Assembly (NCBI RefSeq): GCF_036898095.1
Contig: NC_090743.1
Location: 22,697,069 to 22,761,068, forward strand
Length of the DNA stretch: 64,000 nucleotides
Direction: 5' to 3'
Source of the DNA: Palaemon carinicauda
Taxonomy: Eukaryota; Arthropoda; Malacostraca; Decapoda; Palaemonidae
Position 1 is the stretch's first letter; every line of letters starts with the position of its first letter. Positions 1-12,075 of the stretch are shown here, piece by piece. The notes under the pieces are model-generated. The model had not been told where the DNA came from. It did not search any database and saw nothing but the letters and a program-made list of their open reading frames with translations. The position numbers and the translations under genes are program-made.

Positions 1-230
1 CATTGTGGTTCTTGTTATTTCCTAAAGATAATTGTTACTGATTTGAGCTTTTATACTTTAAACGTTAGAATTTGTGGGTAGGTTTTGATACTGTCTGAAA
101 ACTACAACGATTTGTGCCTATTGAGTAATTAGATTCTCCTAACTTTGATACAGTTTTCAATCTTTTTAACAAATTTGTCCCATATAAGTGAAGGAGTTTT
201 TGTTCCCATTAGAGGATTTTTATCTAATGG

Positions 231-565
<335 letters not shown>

Positions 566-1429
566 TGAGTGAGAGATGTAAAGCAAGGAATGCAGTCTTA
601 TTTCAAGTATTGCTTTTACTGCGTTGATGTATCGTCATGGAATATTTTTTACTTTTGAGATTTATGATTTTTACATTTATTGTACAGTATAGATAGCTAT
701 GTTTGCAAAAGAAAGTGAGAGAGTGTAAGGAGTACTTTCTATGAAGTTTACAACTCTGGTTGAATTATGAGCAACGGTAATGTACTGTACTGTATTTGAA
801 TTTTGTAGTATTTTTGAAAGACAATAATAGGTATGGGTTATATTTTTAATATTTTATATTTTATGATTTGGAAGGAGCCCCAAAAATCAGTTTAACCTTT
901 TGGGTTAAACAGGAAGAAATATTTTTATGTGATATATTCAATATGAACATACAGGTAGTCGTCAACTTACGACCTATACAACTTAAGACTGTTCGACTTT
1001 ACTACCACTTTTTCACTGTGATGTCATCACAAGTCTGTTGGAAAGAGTACACTAAAAGGGTGAATGTTTCCTTATAAATAATGTTTGTTCCAACACGGAG
1101 TACTTACCTCGAACTACTTTCTTAGGAGTATCTGGAATCTCCTCCCATCCTACCAGAATTTTGTGTAGTTTACCCTATTCCCGTTCTCTATGCGGGGTAA
1201 TCTCTGGCGGAGTGATAACGCGCCCAGAGATGACCCAGGGTCAGAGAGCATGCTTTCTCAGGTCTCGCTCCTCAGTAAGTTTCTGGTCGCGTCGGCGTTA
1301 ACACACCGACGCTCTCTCTCTAACCCAGTGCGACCCTTTGTGTCCCACGCGGTTCCCACGTGGTCCCTTGTGTGCTTCCCTTCCTTTCCCTCTGGGTTCC
1401 TGTGTCTCGCAGTATATTACTAGTGGGTT

Positions 1430-3926
1430 ATGGAGCAGCCCCGTTGTTGCCCTGGGCCTATGGCCGGCAAATCGTGTGGCGCTTTTCTCTCAAAACCCGA
1501 AGTTGACCCGCACTCCTTGTGTTCGTCGTGTAGGGGCAGTGTGTGTTCCCCTACAGCCACGTGTCCGGAGTGCAAGTCCCGGAATGAAGTGCAGTGGGTG
1601 CATTACGGCATGAAAAAGAAGAAAGCCTCTCGACGGTCCCCGAGGAAGTCCAACGTCTCTTCGCCTCTCGCTTCGCCTGGCGTCCCGTCGGATAGAGCTT
1701 CTCTACTACCTTCTCCCCCTACCCAGAGTAGGGGTCGAGGTAAGTCTGTTGTGGGGAAGTGGCCGGTGGCCCTTCCCCAAGAGTCTGAATTACCAGACAG
1801 TGGTATTGTGTCTTCTGTCCAGGCAAGTGGGGGGCCTGAGGGAGGGATGGTGTGTTTTCGGGGGTCGGGGCCCTGGACAAAGCGGGCCCCGTATCTTCGG
1901 AAGATCCTATGAGGGGAAAGACGGCAGCAGTTTCTTCTCCCGCCTCTTGGGCGGGCTTTTCAGGTGCGTCAGCAGCTGAGGGTGATGCCGAGAAGGATGA
2001 CTCGCTGCCATCAGATGCCCTCGTGTGGGCGCCTCCAAAGACGCCCTTCAGATCACCCCACAGAATGGAAGAGGAGTTTGAGGCCTGGTTCCCCAACGAG
2101 AAGCTTCCCCGCTCCCTTCCAACACCGTCAGCGTTGTTCCCAGTGGTTTTTATGGAGCGTGCGTCGTCGGCCGGGCCCCATGCAGAACCGACGACGACAC
2201 GTCGACTTTCGGACCCTCCAACGAGAACCTACAGATCCTCGGCTTCCTCGTTTGAGGCCTACTCTTACTCGTCAGATGAAGGAGCCCTGAGAGACCATAG
2301 AAGGCGATAGGATAGGTCTCGCAGGAGACGATCACGTTCGCGCTCGTCTTCAAGACCCCGCCATGTGGATAGGCGTTCAAGGTCCCCAGGAGGAAGTTCA
2401 GGAGAAGTCTTTCGCCGGAGGAAGAATTGGTGCGGGTTTCCATCCGATGTAGCCAACTCCTAGGGGCGGCAGCCGTCGCGGGCACCTCGGGATGGCTCCC
2501 TAGACCCCGATCACCAGTAGGATTCATCGATGGGAGCAGATTTGACCGACGGAGGAGCTCGTCACATCAGACGTCGAAGGACAGGCATAGGTCCGCGAAG
2601 GTTCCGACTCCACCCGCCCATCGGGGAGAGTCGCCCCTTTGGTCTGGCAGCCGCGTCCCTCCTTCAAGATCTCCAAGGAGACGTCCAGAACGGGAGAGGT
2701 TCTTTTCCTCGACGGGCAAGCCCGCGGACCCCTGGTCCTCCAGAAGAAGGGAGAAATCAAGGACGGAGACCTCCGTCCCAGCGGCGATGCCCGTCCTACG
2801 GCCTGTAGCGAGGGAATGGGACCACTCCAAGAGGATGCCACCTCCTGGTACGGTTCCCCCGTCGGAGGTCTGCCGTCACGAGAACTAGGACCCCCCGCGG
2901 ACAAGAGAGAGGATGGGGAAGAAGGCTCTCCAGCGGAGGTTTCCGTTTACCGTAGAGTCATAGGCCTCATCCGACGACACTAAAGGCTGGATGAACCGGA
3001 GCCCTCGTCTGACGAGTTCTGGTTCTCGAGCCTCAACAGGAGAGTGGATGCCCCCGTTCAACAGAAGCCCTCACTAGCGCTCCCGGTGGCTAGAGACGTG
3101 AAGTTTGGGTTGGCACATGTGAGCAAGGTAGTGGCTAACCATAAGAAGGCCCCCAAGAGCCAGAGCGCCTCTAGGCTTCTCCAGGGCCTAAAGACTCAGT
3201 CGCGCTTCTACCTCCCAGAAGGCCACCGCGCGGGACCCTGAGCAGTAGAACCAGCAGTCGCCATCTTGGGACAAGGCGCAGCAGAAGAGAGGGCGACCAC
3301 AGCTCCGGTTTGTTTCTCGCCAGCGGAGACCGCCATGATGAAAGAGCTGTCCAGGGACCTGGTGCATGTGTCATCCTGGCTGGATTGGTGGGCCGCTACG
3401 CTGGTAGCGTTTCAATCCTCGTACGACCTAGCGGTTCCGGAAAATCAGGCCTTGCTGAAAGAGCTGATTAGCTCGGGAGGTAAGGCCCTGAAGTTCCTGT
3501 CCTATCAGTCAATTACGCAAACCGCTAACTGGATCCTGAGAAAAAGGGACACGGTACTCAGCAAACTGGTAAGGCGGCTCCCCCGACAGAGAGGCCAGGT
3601 CCCTGAGGAGTCTCCCACTGTGGGGCGAGACTGTCTTCCCCCTCAAGGAAGTAGAAGAAGTGATGGAGAGGGTGAGAAAGCTAAAGGATGTGGGGGAACC
3701 GAGACCTCCTCCAGCAAGAAGACCCAACCATAGGAGACCTCCTTCGCACGTCCCTCTTCCTCCTCGCGCCTCACCTAACCAGCCCAGGAGAGACGCTCCT
3801 ACTACGTCCTGGCAGCAGCCTTCTCAGCCCTCCCGTAGGGGATCTGCAACCACGCAGTCAACATTTAGGCCCTCCTACTCGGCCTCCAGGAGAGGGCATT
3901 CGGGCCGTGCCTCCCTAAGGAGATAG
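1430..3926 (+). pseudogene. DIRS D1 gag, broken
   Basis: The putative gag product is the structural, RNA-binding protein of the element. The first 160 codons (1430-1909) start with a Cys cluster of the form CxxC-x4-C-x6-CxxC around residues 31-47, then a Ser/Arg/Lys-rich stretch. The reading frame then jumps to the one open at 1852-2307 and to others further on. The part at 3330-3650 matches the conserved core of D8 gag (LDWWAA, AVPENQALLKELI, QTANWILRKRDTVL). The end, rich in Arg, Pro and Ser, stops at 3926. At least three frame changes and several stops show it is inactive. Confidence 0.75.
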
Positions 3927-3936
3927 GGAGGGAGGC

Positions 3937-4250
3937 CCCCTACTCCTGCCAAAGCCTCAGGTGGGGGGATGCCTCAAAAATTCTTGGCAAGCATGGCGGG
4001 ACCACGGGTCGGATCCGTGGACCGTGACGGTCCTGAAGGAAGGATACAGGTTGCCCTTCCAGGCGGAACCCCCCACCTCTGATACCAGATCTACAGGCGG
4101 AATGGTTGGCACCGAAAGACCCCTGAGAAGGACAGCCCTGCAAGAAGAAGTCTCTGCTATGCTAGTGGAAAGGGGCAATGGAGCCAGTCAAGAACCCAGG
4201 CCCAGGGTTCTACAGCAGACTCTTCCTGGTGGAGAAAGCAACAGCGATAC
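3937..4250 (+). pseudogene. DIRS D1 pol N-terminus, truncated
   Basis: This segment repeats the start of D8 pol (55140-55440): GGCLKNSWQAWRDHGSDPW, then a VLKEGYRLPF block, then LQEEVSAML. It ends before the reverse-transcriptase catalytic motifs, where the copy is cut. After 4250 the sequence is unrelated. Confidence 0.75.
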
Positions 4251-4707
4251 TGTAGTGGGACCAAAGGTAAAAAAATAAGTCTGTAATTATTGACTATTAA
4301 AGTGCTTTGAAGATTTCAGGATGCCAGAAAACCAAATCAGTCAGTCAGTCAATCAATCTGATATTGAAAAATGGAATGCAAAATTTCTTTAGTGAAGCTT
4401 ATGATATCCTTTAAACCAAGAAAAGGAAATAATGATGTATAGTAAAAAAATATTGATAAAACATGACTTAGATGGTTACATTATCATGACGCTGCCTAAT
4501 AAATCTACGGAATCTTTACTTTTGAGGTCCAGATCGAGTTTTACATGACTCGCTCGTAAGTCAACGACTACCTGTACTGTATTATACTGTTGTGGCATTT
4601 TGCACTAAATGTTAGTTTTGAATTTTTACTAGATGATTGAAGTTATGTTATTGTTGTAAATATTTTTACCAAACCACAGTTTTGCCATATATTTCCTTTT
4701 TATAGAT

Positions 4708-5117
4708 AAAAGCTTCATAGCTTGTCTTCATTGCCTTGTAGCATTTAAAGTACTAGAATTTATTGTATTCCAAGTAAAAGCTTCATAGCTTGTCATCATT
4801 GGCTTGAAGCATTTAAAGTACTGGATTAATTTTATCCCAAATAAAAGCATTATAGCTTGTCTTCATTGCCTTGTAGCATTTAAAATACTGTACTAGAATT
4901 TATTGTATTCCAAGTAAAAGCTTCATAGCTTGTCATCATTGGCTTGAAGCATTTAAAGTACTGGATTAATTTTATCCCAATTAAAAGCATCATAGCTTGT
5001 CATCATTGCCATGTAGCATTTAAAGTCATGGGATTAATTTTATCCCAAATAAAAGCTTCATAGCTTGTCATCATTGCCTTGAAGCATTGAAATTGCTGGA
5101 ATTGATTTTATCAATTA
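4708..5117 (+). repeat. Tandem repeat, about 6 copies of a 66-73-bp unit, in Suz12 intron A-B
   Basis: Each unit opens AAAAGCTTCATAGCTTGTC and continues through a CATTTAAAGTACT block to an AT-rich end. Two subtypes alternate: one ends TATTGTATTCCAAGT, the other TTTTATCCCAAAT. This suggests that unit pairs were duplicated. There is no coding potential. Confidence 0.92.
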
Positions 5118-5446
5118 TTTATGCCTTGTGGAGATTAGTTACATATATTTTTAAAGGGCACTGATCTTCCATGTAACTGTGATTTCAGTGGTGTGTTGCG
5201 CACCATTACTGTTTGACATTCCAGACATGATCATGACTGTGGGTCGTGTTGCAATAGGAGCACGTCCCTTTATTGTGATCTAAGATAATCCGCGAAGGTT
5301 TACAAGAGCTTCTAAAACTGCGGTCAGTTGTGAATGAAGGAATTGTTGCAGGAACATAATTCTGTTACTTTTTGAAGACAAATCATTTGTAAACTCATAC
5401 AGTATAATTCATTAGCCTTTACTCAATGAAATTGTGAATAATTTGA

Positions 5447-5647
<201 letters not shown>

Positions 5648-5860
5648 TAAAAATTATTCTTTTTTCTTAGTTACAGGTTTATTTTTATTTTATATATATT
5701 AGATATAAGTTGCTTCATACAATGGGGAAAATTTCTTTATTTTATGCCGAGTTTTTCTCAAGTTTTACCAAGTTGCTCTAAAGTACAAGATCTTTTGAGG
5801 AATATTTTTGACTAGAAGTTAAATGACTCATGAAATTTTCAATAAATTTTATAAATTATA

Positions 5861-6041
5861 TTTTTCAATATTAATCTTACCCGATGATCATGTAGCTGTC
5901 AACTCTGTTGCCCGACAGAAATCTAAGGTCGGGATACGCCAGCGATCGCTATACAGGTGGGGGTGTACACAACAGCGCCATCTGTGAGCAGGTACTCAAG
6001 TACTTCTTGTCAACAAGAACTCAATTTTTCCTCTGTCGTGC
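5861..6041 (+). repeat. DIRS D2 left inverted terminal repeat
   Basis: It is the inverse of 12076-12274 with few differences. It contains the palindrome AGCGATCGCT at 5942-5951, which is also present in the D5 terminal repeats. Confidence 0.88.
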
Positions 6042-6191
6042 CACCGGCAAGACCTACTAATACGCCGTCCATAACTGGATTTGTTTTCACAACTTTTTGG
6101 TGAAGTACACTATTCCAGTTTTGAGCTTTCGCTATGCAGGGGTTTTATCTTCATTTCAAAACTTGAACTCGTTTTGGATAGATTTAATTAT

Positions 6192-6325
6192 GGTGACGAA
6201 GAGAGTATGGACTCTCTTTCACTTTTAAATGGCCGACCCTTCCCTTAGACGGAAGTGTTGGTGACGAAGAGAGTTTAGACTCTCTTTCACTTTTAATGAC
6301 CGACCCTTCCCTTAGACGGAAGTGT
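6192..6325 (+). repeat. 68-bp tandem duplication in the D2 leader
   Basis: Two copies begin GGTGACGAAGAGAGT, at 6192 and 6260, and run to CCCTTAGACGGAAGTGT. D5 has a single copy of this block (about 25036-25103), so the duplication is specific to this copy. Confidence 0.85.
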
Positions 6326-7263
6326 GTTTAGGTTTTTGGTAATTTTGCTTAACAAAGTTATAGATTTATTTTATATCTCTCCGCCATTTATAGGCCTCTT
6401 CGATTAACTTTCCATTTATTATAAACTTATAAAAAATTAATTTTTATGTTTGTTTATATGCGACCTTTCCTAATAGTAGGCGGTCCTTACTTGGAACCGA
6501 AGTTAATTAACATTGAGCCCGTCATATCGTATTTCCTTTTAAGAATTTATGCTATTTTAATTTTAATGTTTTTGAAAGAATTTCTTTGATAGTCTCGTAC
6601 TGTTTTCAAAGATGAACTAACGTTTTGTTTAGTCTCCGCAGTTGTTGACGTTCAGAACGTTCAACATGCGCTCTATCGTTACGATAGAGAGAGAGTATTT
6701 CACGTTGCAGTAAGAGTAAACCGATTCTAGCGTTTCGTTCATTCTTTCTTAGCTTAAATGGTTTTAATTCTAATAAAGGAACTTTTTATTTGGGAAACCT
6801 TTCAGTTTTTTTTTTTCCTTTAACAAATAATATGTTTTAACGATATATAATTGGGCTCATCTCTCAGGTTCTAAGTCAAGAGAGAGAGAGAGAGAGATAG
6901 AGACGGAGGGAGAGAGAGGAGAATAAACGTTTCGTTCAAGCGGGTAACGTTGTTCTCGTTTGTTACTCTTCTCCCTAGTCGCTATAGGGATAGAAGGTAA
7001 AACGTTTCTAGAGTTTTATTCTTGTTCCCAGGCTTTATGCGGTGAGAGATTTTAAACGTAGTTTATTTGATCTAGTGTTTAGTCTCTTTTCCAACCACTG
7101 AATTCTTTATCTTTCATTATGTTTTTCTGTTACATTGTAAAACTGTTTTCGCAATTACTACCTTTTAATGAAGGATAGGATTGCGTGTTTCAGGTACAAA
7201 TCACTTAAAGTTTCGAGTTCAGTGAAATAAGTGCAAACAGAAAATCAAAAGTGATAAAGTGAT

Positions 7264-9480
7264 ATGCGCAAAGTGTTACAGTGTGCGTTCGAGGGTTCGT
7301 CTGTTCGTGCCAGTTGTTCACCTAGTCCGATACCTCTTACAAGCTCCCAAGCCCAGGGGAGAAGTAATGTCGAACGACTTATGGGTTCCACAGGCCTTGA
7401 TCGACGAACAGACGTTTCCCTCCGTGGTTTCGGGTGTATCTACACACGTTGCCGACGTGATCACCCCACCCACACAAAGACGAGAGAGCCCATTTATTCC
7501 TCGTCTGCGGAAGAGGTTTCTCGCAGAAACCATGGACCAAATCTTGCAGCTTTTAAGTGCAAGTCGGTCCCTTCCGCGCAAGTCCAACGGCCTAGGTGTA
7601 GCCACTGGGTCAGTTCGGACTCGCTCCAGTCATCCGACGACTGCACACCTCCCAAGAGAGGCAAGGTGGTACCGCAACAGGCAGTAACTCCGTCTGTTGC
7701 CGCACCAGCTGTTTTAGACCCTCAGTCACAACGGACAGTAGCTCCGTTTGTTGCCGTCTTTCATAGACCCTAGTGGTCCATGCTGCAGACTATACAGTCT
7801 CAGCTTGCTCCTTCATGCAGGAGTATCGTGCTGGAAGGTTGACAATGCACCTGTTAATCTACAACCTTCCACGGTTGTGCGCTCAGCAGATACTGCGGCT
7901 GCCTGCTCCCACACTCCACCTGTGAGAGCTCCACCTCCGATGCGCAGTCGACCCTGCCAGACGCATGTTCATGCTGCACCCTCCATTGACATGCGTGAGC
8001 TACCGCATTAGCAGTGGGAAGGTGCTGTAGAGCTGCCGTGTTTTGACACAATGCGGCATGCTCCGCAACCCATGCGGCATGCTCCGCATCCCATACGGCA
8101 TGCTCCGCAACCCACGGCAGTCCCTCCCACGCACCAACACTCCGCTTTTGTTGTTGCCAGCTCACTCCGACTGCGGAGAAGGTTGACGATGCACCCGTGG
8201 GCCTACACCTACCACGGTTGTGCGCCCGGCATGGCTTCCTGCTCCCACACTCTTGTTGTGAGAGCTCCTCCACCCATGCACAGTCAACCCTGCCAGATGT
8301 ATGATGACTCCAACAGACACACGGAGCACTCCGTTGCCGTGCGTGAGTTACCACAAGCTGCCGTGTTTTGACACGGTGTGTCAGCCTCCGCACACACTGT
8401 GGTTACCGCCACTCGCCCGCAGCAAACTAGTCAGTCAGGAGTTGAGGCTTCCCCACACAACTTTGGTTGTTGCCAACTCACAGACTGTCAAACAGTTACA
8501 TGACGTTGCCTTCTGGTCTGCTACTAATACACCAGTGCTGTATGTCCTCACGCTCCTGTTGTGGTTGACAGTTCAGTTTTTGACAGTTCACAGACTGTCA
8601 AGCAGTTTCATAACGTTGCCTTCTGGTCTGCTGCTTTTGCACCAGTGAAACCCTCACTGAGATAACCTAGCTTTTCTCGGACATGGTTCCTGTAGATGAG
8701 AAAGTGCTGTTCTCCCTCCTTCTGATATTCCCTTGAGGACTCTGTCATTTGGAGAGGAGCCTTAAGCTGCTTAGCCTCCTATGGACTTTAATTAAAGCAT
8801 AACATGCTTCCAGGGAGGGTAAATGGTTCCGCTTCAGTCGCTAACCCCGTCTGTTGCCACACCTGCTCCCATAGACCTTGGGCTTTGTTGCAAGACATGC
8901 AGTCCAAGCTTAGTCCTTGATAGAGGATTTTTTACGGAGAAGAACCTTCTTGCCAACGACCTTCCTACCGGTTGGTTGTACGCCCTATTGACGCTGAGGT
9001 ATCCTACTCACGTCCGCCAGTTGAGATGGTTCCTCCACCGGTGCGACCCAGTGTGGGTTGCCAGTCGCACGTTGACGTTAAGCTACTCTCGGAGGTGGTT
9101 GTGGACGTTCAGTGTGTCACTGGGAAGACGTTCAACAACCTGCAGAGGTGACTTGTTGTGACGCAGTGCGGCAACCTCAGCAACCCGATAAGGGGTTGTC
9201 TGCACTACCCAGACAGTCTAGACAGTTTCGGGTTGTCGCTGTACTTCCTCGCATCCCCATGGTTGACAGTTCACAGACTGTGCAGCAGTACCATGATCTT
9301 GTGTCCGGCTCCGTCACGCATCCACCAGTGCGACCGGATTCAGCGAGTCAGACGTTGCCCACTCCGTTGCCGTTTCCTCTTCAGTTTCGGATGAGGAACC
9401 CTCTGATGAGGACATGGCTGAACAAGACGATCAACCCCCAGCCCTGCTATCCATCCAGAAGATGCTGAAGAAGGAATACG
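7264..9480 (+). pseudogene. DIRS D2 gag region, broken
   Basis: By position (between the leader and RNase H) and by match to the same stretch in D5 (26100-27280), this is the gag region. No single frame stays open: partial frames at 7264-7770, 8301-8645 and 9112-9465 overlap or disagree. It contains local repeats, such as a 21-bp GCGGCATGCTCCGC unit three times at 8051-8113. Copies of a block with the inverted pair ACAGTTCACAGACTGT lie near 8466, 8580 and 9270. No enzymatic motif is visible. Confidence 0.6.
8051..8113 (+). repeat. Three copies of a 21-bp unit in D2 gag
   Basis: The unit ATGCGGCATGCTCCGCAACCC occurs three times with one or two changes. Its period is a multiple of three, so it would code for a short peptide repeat. 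Confidence 0.85.
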
Positions 9481-9559
9481 GCCCTGTCAGGCTGTGGATG
9501 AGTCTGGTTAGGACACTGTCATCCGTGGTTCAATTGGTGTCACTTGGAAGACTAGACCT

Positions 9560-11530
9560 CCGTCCTCTTCGGTTTCATCTAGCTCTTCACTGGAAAAGGA
9601 CAAGACGCTAGAAGCGGTCTCGCTCCCGGTTTCCGGAAGATAAGTCTGGTCTTACCTGATGAAAGGACTTTATCAACCTTTTATAGGGTCTTCCCCTGAC
9701 TGTTCAGACTCCCAAACCACGTTCTCTTCTCAGACGCATCGGACGTAGGCTGGGGTGCGACCTTAGGCGGTAGGGAATGCTCGGGATTATGGAACTCGAG
9801 TCAAAGGACAATGCATTTTAACTGCAAGAAGCTTCTGGCAGTACGTCTGACCTGGAAAAGCTTCAGGTCTCTCCTTCAAGACAAAGTAGTGGAGGTCAAC
9901 ACGGACAACTCCCTGCTTTGATGTTCATCTCCTAGCAAGGAGGGACCTACTCTCTGACATGGTGCGAGTTCGCTAGTGACCTCCTCTCCTGTTCAACAGG
10001 TCTAGACTTTTCACTAGTAACAAGTTTCTTCCAAGGCAACTTGAATGTCTTAGCAGATTGTCTCAGTAGGAAGGGACAATAATTACAACATATTGGACCC
10101 TCCACAGAGATGTATGCAAGAGACTTTGGGTCACCTGGGGCCAGCCAACCATAGATCTCTTCGCAACATCGATGTCCAAGAGGCTCTCAATACTTTGCTC
10201 ACCTATCCCGGACCCAGCAGTGGTTCTTTTAGATGCCTTTCTACTAGATTAGTCTCATCTAGATCTATATGCATTCCCTCCGTTCTAGATTGTCAACAAG
10301 GTACTGCAGAAGTTCGCCTCTCACGATGGGACAAAGTTGACACTAGTTGCTTCCCTCTGGCCCGCGAGAGAATAACTTACCGAGGTACTTCGATGGCTAG
10401 TAGACGTTCCCAGAACTCTTCCCCTAAGGATGGACCTGCTACGTCTGCCACGCGTAAGAAGGTACTCCAAGGCCTCCACGCTCTTCGTCTCACTGCCTTC
10501 AGAGTATCAAAAGACTCTCGAGAACTAGAGGTTTTTCGAAGGAGGCAACCAGAGCGATTGTTAGAGCAAGGAGAACATCCACCCTTAGAGTCTACCAATC
10601 GAAGTGGAAAATCTTTCTAAACTGGTGCAAGTCAGTATCCGTATCCTCGACCAGTACCTCTGTAACTCAAATAGCTGACTTCCTCTTCTATCTGAGGAAA
10701 GAGCGATCTCTTTCAGCTCCCACTTTCAAGGGTTACAGAAGCATGTTGGCATCAGTCTTCCGTCACAGAGGCTTAGATCTTTCCAACAATAAAGATCTAC
10801 AGGACCTCCTTAAGTCTTTTGAGACCACGAAGGAGCGTCGTTTGGTTACACCTGGTTGGAATTTAGACGTGGTTCTAAGATTCCTTATGTTAGACAGGTT
10901 CGAACCACTTCAATCAGCCTCCCTGAAAGATCTCACCTTTAAGACTCTTTTCCTGATATGCTTAACCACAGCTAAAAGAGTCAGTGAGATTCATGCCTTC
11001 AGCAAGAACATCGGATTTTCATCCGAAACGGCTACATGTTCTACATCTTGGTTTTCTAGCCAAACACGAGCTGCCTTCTCAGCCTTGACCAATATCGTTC
11101 GTTATTCCAAACTTATCGTATGGTTGGAAATGAACTAGAAAGAGTATTATGTCCTGTAAGAGCTCTTAGGTTCTATTTTAAAAACCTTTACGAGGCCCGT
11201 CTGAAGCTTTATGGTGTTCAATTAAGAATTCATCTTTGCCTATGTCAGAGAATTCTTTATCCTATTATTTTCAGACTGTTAATACGAGAAGCTCATTCCC
11301 TTCTGAATGAGGAAGACCAAGCTTGGCTGAAGGTAAGGACACACGAAGTTAGAGCTGTCACAACTTCCGTGACCTTTAAACAAAATAGATCTCTGCAAAA
11401 TATTTTCGACGCAACCTTTTGGAAAAGCTAATCAGTGTTCGCGTCTTTTATCTTAAGAATGTCCAGTCTCTTTACGAGAACTGCTACACTCTGGGACCAT
11501 TCGTAGCAACGAGTGCAGTAGTGGTGGGGG
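9560..11530 (+). pseudogene. DIRS D2 RNase H / methyltransferase-like / tyrosine recombinase, broken
   Basis: After a deleted reverse transcriptase, RNase H is recognisable at about 9720-10080, with LFSDASDVGWGATL at its start. The following block (10085-10290) has PTIDLFATS and LYAFPPF, typical of the methyltransferase-like region of DIRS1-group pol. The recombinase covers about 10440-11500: the segment before the first catalytic Arg reads LKTLFLICLTTAKRVSEIHA (10937-10996), and the HxxR box appears as HEVR near 11344. Several frameshifts and stops show it is inactive. Confidence 0.75.
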
Positions 11531-11942
11531 CTCCACCACTACAATTCCCTAATTCCAGAACCTTTTTAATCTTTCTCTTGAAATATTTGTGGGTTGTCCG
11601 GAAGGCTAAGAAGCCCTCCGCATCCTGGTTGATTTGGCGGGTGGTCAAATTCTTTCTTGAGAAGCGCCTAGATTAGAGGTTGTGATGAGGTCCTTTAGTA
11701 TGGGTTGCAGCCCTTCATACTTCAGCACCTAGGAGTCGCTCAGCATCCTAAGAGGATCGCTAGGCTCAGTAAGGAAGACGTACTTAAAAAGGCAGAGTAA
11801 TGGTTCAAGTCGACTTCCTTACCAGGTACTTATTTATTTTATGTTTGTTATTTTGAATAACTGCTAAAATAAGATACGGGATACTTAGCTTCTAATGTTA
11901 ACATGTATGCTGGTCTCCACCCACCACCCTGGGTGTGAATCA

Positions 11943-12035
11943 GCTACATGATCATCGGGTAAGATTAATATTGAAAAATGTTATTTTCCTTAGTAAAATA
12001 AATTTTTGAATATACTTACCCTATGATCATGAATT
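11943..12035 (+). repeat. DIRS D2 internal complementary region
   Basis: It is complementary to the outermost parts of both terminal repeats joined end to end. In DIRS1-type replication this region is thought to template completion and circularisation of the DNA. Confidence 0.88.
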
Positions 12036-12075
12036 TAAGGACCCTCCCTTCCTCCCCATAGAGAACCAGTGGACC

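Larger units (their letters stand above)
1088..4250 (+). mobile_element. DIRS D1, 3'-truncated copy of the D8 family
   Basis: The left terminal repeat begins TTCCAACACGGAGTACTTAC and continues as in D8 (52314). The copy then runs through gag and into the N-terminal part of pol, ending near 4250 just after the segment equivalent to D8 55430. The rest of pol, the internal complementary region and the right terminal repeat are absent. It is in the sense direction of the host gene. Several frameshifts and stops break gag. Confidence 0.82.
952..4574. mobile_element. TA-flanked TIR DNA element (Tc1/mariner-pogo type, non-autonomous), interrupted by DIRS D1
   Basis: The left end reads CAGGTAGTCGTCAACTTACG and the right end, at 4553-4574, is its near-perfect inverse, closing with GACTACCTG. 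Both ends are flanked by TA (950-951 and 4575-4576), the duplication expected for Tc1/mariner/pogo elements. Apart from the nested DIRS copy the body is short and has no transposase, so it is a MITE-like element. A related left end occurs at 13667 inside D3. The exact superfamily is inferred from the termini only. Confidence 0.65.

Noticed and set aside
4708..5117. Regular repeats reminiscent of a CRISPR array
   Set aside because: Units are contiguous with no unique spacers, and the host is a eukaryote; it is a tandem satellite.
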